A stretch of 64,000 bases of DNA from Solobacterium sp. (GTDB taxonomy: Bacteria; Bacillota_I; Bacilli_A; Erysipelotrichales; Erysipelotrichaceae), in the NCBI GenBank assembly GCA_022486705.1, contig JAKVKC010000005.1, positions 34,753 to 98,752 on the forward strand. Direction: 5' to 3'. Shown in pieces: positions 60,455 to 64,000 of this stretch. Numbering within the stretch: the first letter of the stretch is position 1; each line of letters opens with the position of its first letter. The notes beneath the pieces are model-generated. The model worked only from the letters and a program-made list of their open reading frames with translations, had not been told where the DNA came from and did not search any database. The position numbers and the translations under genes were made by a program.

Positions 60455-60470
60455 GTGTCTTTTAGGACAC
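60455..60470. promoter_or_regulatory. Operator-like palindrome O2
   Basis: GTGTCTTTTAGGACAC, one base from perfect dyad, lies at the start point of the cro promoter. A half-site AAGACAC lies at 60511-60517 beside the cro -35, and another at 60554-60560 (AAGACAC) in the CI promoter spacer. Confidence 0.7.
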
Positions 60471-60474
60471 CTCT

Positions 60475-60503
60475 AATATAGCAAATGATATAGTTTTTGT
60501 AAA
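60475..60503 (-). promoter_or_regulatory. Early leftward (cro) promoter
   Basis: On the minus strand TTTACA (60503-60498), a 17-nt spacer and TATATT (60480-60475), bracketed by O2 and the AAGACAC half-site. Confidence 0.7.
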
Positions 60504-60544
60504 GCACTTTAAGACACATTTGTTATTATTTATGATAATTACAG

Positions 60545-60573
60545 TTGCTAAAAAGACACACACACATTATTAT
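60545..60573 (+). promoter_or_regulatory. Lysogenic (CI) promoter
   Basis: TTGCTA (60545-60550), a 17-nt spacer and TATTAT (60568-60573). The spacer holds an AAGACAC half-site. The leader is very short, as GGAGG starts at 60580. Confidence 0.6.
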
Positions 60574-60590
60574 GATAATGGAGGTTAAAT

Positions 60591-61220
60591 ATGGATCTTA
60601 ATGAAAAGCTTAAAAAGCGTCGGTTAGAACTCGGACTAACTCTTGAACAAGTTGGAGATTACGTTGGTGTAGGTAAAAGTACTGTAAGAAAATGGGAAAC
60701 GGGAATCATTAAAGATATGAAAAGATCGCAGATAGCTAAATACGCTGAAGTTCTAAAAGTATCCCCTATTGCAATACTAGGAATATCTGATGATGACAAT
60801 GTTGATATTCCCCTTCCATCACCAGAGCCTGTACGTGAGATCCTTATATATGGTGACCTGTCCTGCGGTACTGGATTGTTTGTAGACGATGCAGTTGTTG
60901 GCCATATATCAGTTCCAGTTGCTATGCTGCCGTCCAAGTCGGCTGACTACTTTGCCCAATATGCTTCTGGAGACTCAATGATAGATGCCGGAATAAATGA
61001 TGGAGATCTTCTCATTTTTGAAAAAACTACTGCTGTTGAGAATGGTCAGATAGGCTGTTTCTGTGTAGATAACAATATTGCTTTATGCAAGAAATTCTCA
61101 AGAAATGCAGGAAATGTGTTTCTGCTGCCAGCAAATGATAAATATGCTCCAATACCAGTCAAACCGGAGAATGAATGCTTCCGGATCCTGGGGAAAGAAA
61201 TACTGAAAATAGGTAAATAG
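60591..61220 (+). CDS. CI-like repressor, XRE domain plus S24 peptidase domain
   Basis: The 209-residue repressor has an N-terminal XRE helix-turn-helix (LTLEQVGDYVGVGKSTVRKWE) and a C-terminal LexA-like domain. The self-cleavage site is C92-G93 in SCGTG, the catalytic Ser129 is in GDSMIDAG, and the Lys is in ALCKKF (167/168). It should hold the lysogenic state at the GTGTCC-type operators and be cleaved with activated RecA on DNA damage, which implies an SOS-inducible prophage. Confidence 0.93.
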   Translation: MDLNEKLKKRRLELGLTLEQVGDYVGVGKSTVRKWETGIIKDMKRSQIAKYAEVLKVSPIAILGISDDDNVDIPLPSPEPVREILIYGDLSCGTGLFVDDAVVGHISVPVAMLPSKSADYFAQYASGDSMIDAGINDGDLLIFEKTTAVENGQIGCFCVDNNIALCKKFSRNAGNVFLLPANDKYAPIPVKPENECFRILGKEILKIGK

Positions 61221-61232
61221 GCAATTCAAAGT

Positions 61233-61261
61233 TTGACAAAAAGTTATGTTACATCTATCAT
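61233..61261 (+). promoter_or_regulatory. Strong promoter of the Abi-linked RNA and abi gene
   Basis: Consensus TTGACA (61233-61238), a 17-nt spacer and TATCAT (61256-61261), just after the CI stop codon. Confidence 0.7.
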
Positions 61262-61266
61262 GATGG

Positions 61267-61341
61267 TGCGAGAGCGGTTGTAGTACTCTATGTGAGCCAG
61301 CCGCGTAAAAGTTCCGTGTCATTATGAACGGAATTTTTTAT
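61267..61341 (+). ncRNA. Structured RNA upstream of the Abi_2 gene (abiF RNA-like)
   Basis: The ~75-nt leader can fold as a 7-bp stem GCGGTTG (61274-61280) with CAGCCGC (61298-61304, one G-T), a small inner CTC/GAG hairpin, then a terminator-like hairpin TTCCGT (61312) with ACGGAA (61328-61333) followed by six T. No frame is present. A conserved RNA structure upstream of abiF genes (the abiF RNA motif) is known; this fits in place and size, but I could not run a covariance search. Confidence 0.7.
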
Positions 61342-61358
61342 TTATTATTTGGGGGGTT

Positions 61359-62354
61359 ATGGAAAATTTAAAAATGGACAAACCATTCAAAACAATTGAC
61401 GAGCAGCTAAACATTCTTAAAAGCAGAGGAATTTGCTTTGATAATGATCAAGAAGCAAAAAAATATCTGCTGATTAACAATTATTACAATGTAGTTAACT
61501 GCTACGGAAGATTCTTAAAAGATTATAGTTCGCCTTTAGATTGTTATCTTAATGGAGCCAACTTTTTGGAAATAGTATCTATACACCAATTTGACAGCCA
61601 ATTTAAGAGCTCATTTCTTAAATCTATTTTGTGCATTGAAAACATGTTTAAGTCGGTTCTATCGTATGAGTTTTCTAAAGCATACAAATCAGAAATAAAT
61701 CCATATCAAATTCAGACAAATTATAAACAAGATAATCTAAATAAAGTTGTCAAGCTTCAAGCTGATTTAGGAAAGATAATTTCTAAGTATTCTAATCTGC
61801 CTAATGATAATTCAATCAAGCATTATCTAAAAAAGCATAAAAATCTACCTCTTTGGGTGCTTTCTGACTATATGACATTCGGGCAAGCGACAACTATGTA
61901 CAGTTTGGTAAGCAATAATATCAGAAATTGCATAGCACAAGATCTTGGAACAATAGCAAGTACAAATCAGTATCAAGGCAATAGTCAGGTAATAAGGCTA
62001 TCTCCCAAAAACATTGATGTGATTTTTGGAAACTTTAAAGATATGCGCAACTTACTTGCACATGATAATATGATTTTCGATGAAAAGTTCAGAACAGGAT
62101 TCCCATATTTCAAAGAAATACATAATAGATTTAATATTCCTGCAGATACAGCAAAACAAAGTGTTTATGATGCATTCATCATGATGCGAATGTTCTTAAC
62201 TGAACGTCAATTTGCAATTGTTTATAATACAGCTCTCGGTGCTGCAAAAAGGCTTAATAACAAGTTAAAAGTTGCTAATACATCAGCGATACTGTTATCA
62301 ATCGGATTTCCATCTAATTTTTGCAGTGAAGAGAGGATAAAACAGCCAGAATAG
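61359..62354 (+). CDS. Abi_2 (AbiD/AbiF) family HEPN abortive-infection protein
   Basis: The 331-residue protein begins with the Abi_2 pattern DKPFKTIDEQLNILKSRGICF, LLINNYYNVVNCYGRFL, IVSIHQFDSQFKSSFLKSILCIENMFKS, and has the HEPN motif Rx4H in MRNLLAHDNM (R230, H235), the likely RNase active site. It would stop infected cells by cutting RNA, held in check by the upstream RNA or another partner. It lies between CI and the integrase, the slot where lysogens carry exclusion genes. The GGGGGG before ATG 61359 is very close; ATG 61374 is an alternative. Confidence 0.85.
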   Translation: MENLKMDKPFKTIDEQLNILKSRGICFDNDQEAKKYLLINNYYNVVNCYGRFLKDYSSPLDCYLNGANFLEIVSIHQFDSQFKSSFLKSILCIENMFKSVLSYEFSKAYKSEINPYQIQTNYKQDNLNKVVKLQADLGKIISKYSNLPNDNSIKHYLKKHKNLPLWVLSDYMTFGQATTMYSLVSNNIRNCIAQDLGTIASTNQYQGNSQVIRLSPKNIDVIFGNFKDMRNLLAHDNMIFDEKFRTGFPYFKEIHNRFNIPADTAKQSVYDAFIMMRMFLTERQFAIVYNTALGAAKRLNNKLKVANTSAILLSIGFPSNFCSEERIKQPE

Positions 62355-62373
62355 TAAAATCTTTAGTTGTTGC

Positions 62374-62396
62374 ATAAAACAATGCGTTTTATTATC
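62374..62396 (+). terminator. Weak terminator after the abi gene
   Basis: ATAAAAC (62374-62380) and GTTTTAT (62386-62392) form a 7-bp A/T-rich stem with a 5-nt loop; the T-rich tail is short. Confidence 0.35.
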
Positions 62397-62461
62397 AATT
62401 TTCAAATTTGAAAAATTAAAAGAACGTCCGTGTTCGAGCACGAGCATTCCGGTACAGAACT

Positions 62462-62498
62462 TTGTGATAGTTTTTCTGTATTCCTAATTCTATCACAA
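62462..62498. repeat. 9-bp inverted repeat in the integrase leader
   Basis: TTGTGATAG (62462-62470) and CTATCACAA (62490-62498) are perfect complements around 19 nt, ending 40 nt before the integrase ATG. It could be a regulator site or an RNA hairpin that limits integrase expression. No gene is seen in 62355-62537. Confidence 0.5.
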
Positions 62499-62537
62499 CA
62501 GCGAAAAATGTTGTCAAAAGAAAGAGGCGATGCATTT

Positions 62538-63665
62538 ATGGTCAAGAAATTGAGACATGAGAAGTACATTGTTGAAGATCTTACTGAATCCCATCATTAT
62601 TTGAGAGTGCGGATTGCCAAAAATGGTCATGATTTCAGCCAGACGATCAATGTTAAAGACTACGGATCACCCGCCATGGCCATGAGCGCCGCCTGCATTG
62701 TGCGTGACAGAGCTTTAGATGATATCCGCAATGATTGCCTTGTCAATCACGACATGACCGTACAGGAGCTGTTTGACGCTACCAAGGACATGTTTGCAAT
62801 CAATGCTAAGACCTGGATCAGGCACAGTCGGACCTATGACGGGATGCGGTCATATGGGCAGCGAAAGATAAAGGACATTAAGCCGGCAGATATCCAGTCC
62901 AACATCAACGATTACATCAAAGATCACAGTGCAGATGCTTGCCATAGGCTGCTGTCAGAGTGGCGGCAGATCTATCGTGCTGCAGCAATGATGGATATTT
63001 ATGTTCCAGATAAGACTTTGGCTGTAACAATTCCGAAGGACGATAAACCGGCAAAACCTAAAAAAGATGTTCTGATCTCAAAAGATGATTTTTATAAATA
63101 TATCGATTGGCTTGAACAGTCGCTCAAATATACGATGGATGATAAAGGCAAATACCGAAAATCAAGAATAATCTATATGCTGCAGATCATGTACCATACT
63201 GGGTGCCGCCCATCAGAAGTAATGGCACTCTGCAGAAGCGATATAGACCTGTCCAGCAAGGATATATCAATTACTAAGCGGATTGGTTCAACTAGAACAG
63301 AATTGCGTCAGATCGTCTCTCTGAAGACGTCACAGAGCCTCAGAAAAGTTCCAATTGATGATGAACTTATGCTGATTATTTCCAATATGCTGAATGATAT
63401 CAGCAGTGAGCAGCTGTTCTTGGACTTTGACGGCTTACCTTTTGAAATAACAGTATTGTCTGCTTATATCGCCCGAACCGCAAAAGAAGCAGGAGTGACG
63501 TTCAACATGTATATGTGCCGGCATTCTCTCAAGCACGATATCCGCAATGCGGATGCCAGAGTACAAATGGATATACTCGGTCATGCCAGTTATCGTACAT
63601 CTGTAAGTTATGATCGATCATCAGAAGATGACCGCAGATCTGCTTTAAATGACCGAAAAAGCTAA
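62538..63665 (+). CDS. int: Prophage integrase, tyrosine recombinase
   Basis: The 375-residue protein has an arm-binding N-terminal domain (~1-65), a SAM-like core-binding domain (~70-170; MTVQELFDATKDMF), and a catalytic domain: Arg in HTGCRPSEVMAL, Lys in VSLKTSQSLRKVPI, CRHSLKHD in the HxxR region (first His replaced by Tyr in MYMCRH), LGHASYRTSVSYDRS with the His and nucleophilic Tyr. ATG 62538 has AAAGAGG upstream; the frame is open to 62430 but without a good start. It catalyses integration at tRNA-Val. Confidence 0.95.
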   Translation: MVKKLRHEKYIVEDLTESHHYLRVRIAKNGHDFSQTINVKDYGSPAMAMSAACIVRDRALDDIRNDCLVNHDMTVQELFDATKDMFAINAKTWIRHSRTYDGMRSYGQRKIKDIKPADIQSNINDYIKDHSADACHRLLSEWRQIYRAAAMMDIYVPDKTLAVTIPKDDKPAKPKKDVLISKDDFYKYIDWLEQSLKYTMDDKGKYRKSRIIYMLQIMYHTGCRPSEVMALCRSDIDLSSKDISITKRIGSTRTELRQIVSLKTSQSLRKVPIDDELMLIISNMLNDISSEQLFLDFDGLPFEITVLSAYIARTAKEAGVTFNMYMCRHSLKHDIRNADARVQMDILGHASYRTSVSYDRSSEDDRRSALNDRKS

Positions 63666-63668
63666 TAT

Positions 63669-63691
63669 TTCGCCCAAGATTTCACCCAAAG
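63669..63691 (+). repeat. Likely integrase arm sites near attR
   Basis: TTCGCCCAAGA (63669-63679) and TTCACCCAAAG (63681-63691) repeat the attL-side TTCACCCAAAA motif in the same orientation, immediately after the integrase stop. Confidence 0.6.
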
Positions 63692-63707
63692 TTATTCGGG
63701 ATATAAT

Positions 63708-63734
63708 AAAAGTGCCTATTTCTAGGCACTTTTT
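63708..63734. terminator. Phage-borne bidirectional terminator between int and tRNA-Val
   Basis: An 11-bp perfect stem (AAAAGTGCCTA with TAGGCACTTTT) and 4-nt loop. It ends int rightward and, read leftward, sits about 13 nt beyond the tRNA 3' end, replacing the host terminator moved to 33138-33162. Confidence 0.9.
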
Positions 63735-63744
63735 AAATATAATC

Positions 63745-63757
63745 TAGTGGAGGCTAT
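63745..63757. repeat. attR core, 13-bp direct repeat
   Basis: Identical to 33172-33184. It covers the last ten bases of the tRNA-Val gene plus three bases beyond its 3' end. Confidence 0.85.
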
Positions 63758-63819
63758 GGGGTTTGAACCCATGACCCCTCCCCTGTGAAGGGAATGCTCT
63801 CCCGCTGAGCTAAGTCTCC
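63748..63819 (-). tRNA. tRNA-Val (anticodon CAC)
   Basis: The 72-nt minus-strand sequence folds as a cloverleaf: acceptor GGAGACT/AGCCTCC, D stem GCTC/GAGC, anticodon stem TTCCC/GGGAG with loop TTCACAG, T arm ATGGG-TTCAAAC-CCCAT, discriminator A. CCA is not encoded. The acceptor stem has one A5-C68 mismatch. Its 3' end is the prophage integration site. Confidence 0.93.
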
Positions 63820-63829
63820 AGTAAGAAGA

Positions 63830-63857
63830 ATTTTACCACATTCCTCTTTTGTTTCAA
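63830..63857 (-). promoter_or_regulatory. Promoter of tRNA-Val
   Basis: On the minus strand TTGAAA (63857-63852), a 16-nt spacer and TAAAAT (63835-63830), 10 nt before the tRNA. Confidence 0.55.
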
Positions 63858-63893
63858 AGCGCCAATTTGCAAAACTTTAAATCCCAAGTTAAG

Positions 63894-63910
63894 TGAAACA
63901 CAGTGTTTCA
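63894..63910. repeat. 17-bp palindrome right of the tRNA
   Basis: TGAAACAC and GTGTTTCA flank a single A, a perfect dyad of unknown role. It may be a regulator site or the end of a mobile element whose gene starts at 63985. Confidence 0.5.
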
Positions 63911-63945
63911 GTAAGACTGATAAAGGCATATGATTGTTCTACCTC

Positions 63946-63994
63946 TCCGTGTCATCTAGTTTTCACAGATAGGAGGTCATTTATATGACACGGA
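63946..63994. repeat. 10-bp inverted repeat around the last start codon
   Basis: TCCGTGTCAT (63946-63955) and ATGACACGGA (63985-63994) can pair, hiding the AGGAGG at 63971 and the ATG in an RNA hairpin, which could limit translation. Confidence 0.5.
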
Positions 63995-64000
63995 ATTACA
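63985..64000 (+). CDS. Start of an unidentified gene, cut by the window edge
   Basis: AGGAGG at 63971 followed by ATG ACA CGG AAT TAC; only five codons are visible. Too short to identify; a transposase is possible given the flanking dyads, but this is a guess. Confidence 0.45.

Larger units (their letters stand above)
33172..63757. mobile_element. Integrated siphovirus-type prophage, ~30.6 kb, in tRNA-Val
   Basis: The element is bounded by a 13-bp direct repeat overlapping the tRNA-Val 3' end and has an integrase at the attR end. It holds lysis, tail-tip, tail, head, packaging, replication, Cro/CI and accessory modules with no obviously broken structural gene, so it may be inducible. Late genes read leftward toward attL; CI, the Abi gene and the integrase read rightward. 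Composition is visibly more A+T rich than the host genes. Confidence 0.93.

Noticed and set aside
62430..62537. 36-residue N-terminal extension of the integrase
   Set aside because: No ribosome-binding site before 62430, and the segment contains the 9-bp inverted repeat; AAAGAGG fits ATG 62538.

Overview
The window is a low-GC Bacillota chromosome segment with an integrated siphovirus-type prophage. The host gene order (glyQS-dnaG-rpoD-trmK, phoH/ybeY/dgkA/cdd/era/recO, ftsA-ftsZ, priA-rsmB-rlmN-prpC-pknB-rsgA-rpe-thiN) is that of Bacilli and Erysipelotrichia. I favour an Erysipelotrichales-like gut bacterium, but this is inference from gene order and protein style only.

Host region, 1-33171. 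Most genes read leftward in tight operons with 4-25 nt overlaps. They cover translation and rRNA/tRNA modification (trmK, glyQS, era, ybeY, rpsU, mtaB, rsmE, rlmN, rsmB, rsgA), replication and repair (dnaG, recO, priA), transcription (rpoD with a very unusual ~225-residue Lys/Ala-rich N-terminus), division (ftsA, ftsZ), cell wall and lipid (murE, dgkA), PASTA kinase/phosphatase signalling (pknB, prpC), a CNNM/CBS ion transporter, and pentose, thiamine and nucleoside metabolism (rpe, thiN, deoC, cdd). Rightward units are a Na/phosphate cotransporter, rpmB and the proline operon proB-proA-proC.

Prophage, 33172-63757 (about 30.6 kb). It is bounded by a 13-bp direct repeat that overlaps the 3' end of a leftward tRNA-Val(CAC) gene. 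From left to right it carries: a small transmembrane-peptide/ribbon-helix-helix module; lysis genes; a complete diversity-generating retroelement (DGR: reverse transcriptase, template repeat, Avd-like protein, variable repeat in a tail-tip target gene); tail genes with a -1 frameshift signal for the tail assembly chaperone; HK97-type head, portal and terminase genes and an HNH nuclease; a cos-like and late-promoter region with an ArpU-like regulator; a second, catalytic-domain-only tyrosine recombinase; replication and accessory genes; a Cro/CI switch with shared operators; an Abi_2 (AbiF-type) HEPN gene preceded by a structured RNA; and the integrase.

Most interesting systems. (1) In the DGR, all 15 differences in the core between template and variable repeat are A to G on the coding strand, all in AAY codons, and no non-adenine differs. 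(2) The structured RNA plus HEPN Abi protein form a likely RNA-protein defence or toxin-antitoxin locus in the immunity slot. (3) A ~340-bp mini-cassette of tiny rightward genes is flanked by a 29-bp direct repeat covering a ribosome-binding site and start codon. (4) A phage-borne bidirectional terminator replaces the one displaced from the tRNA gene by integration.
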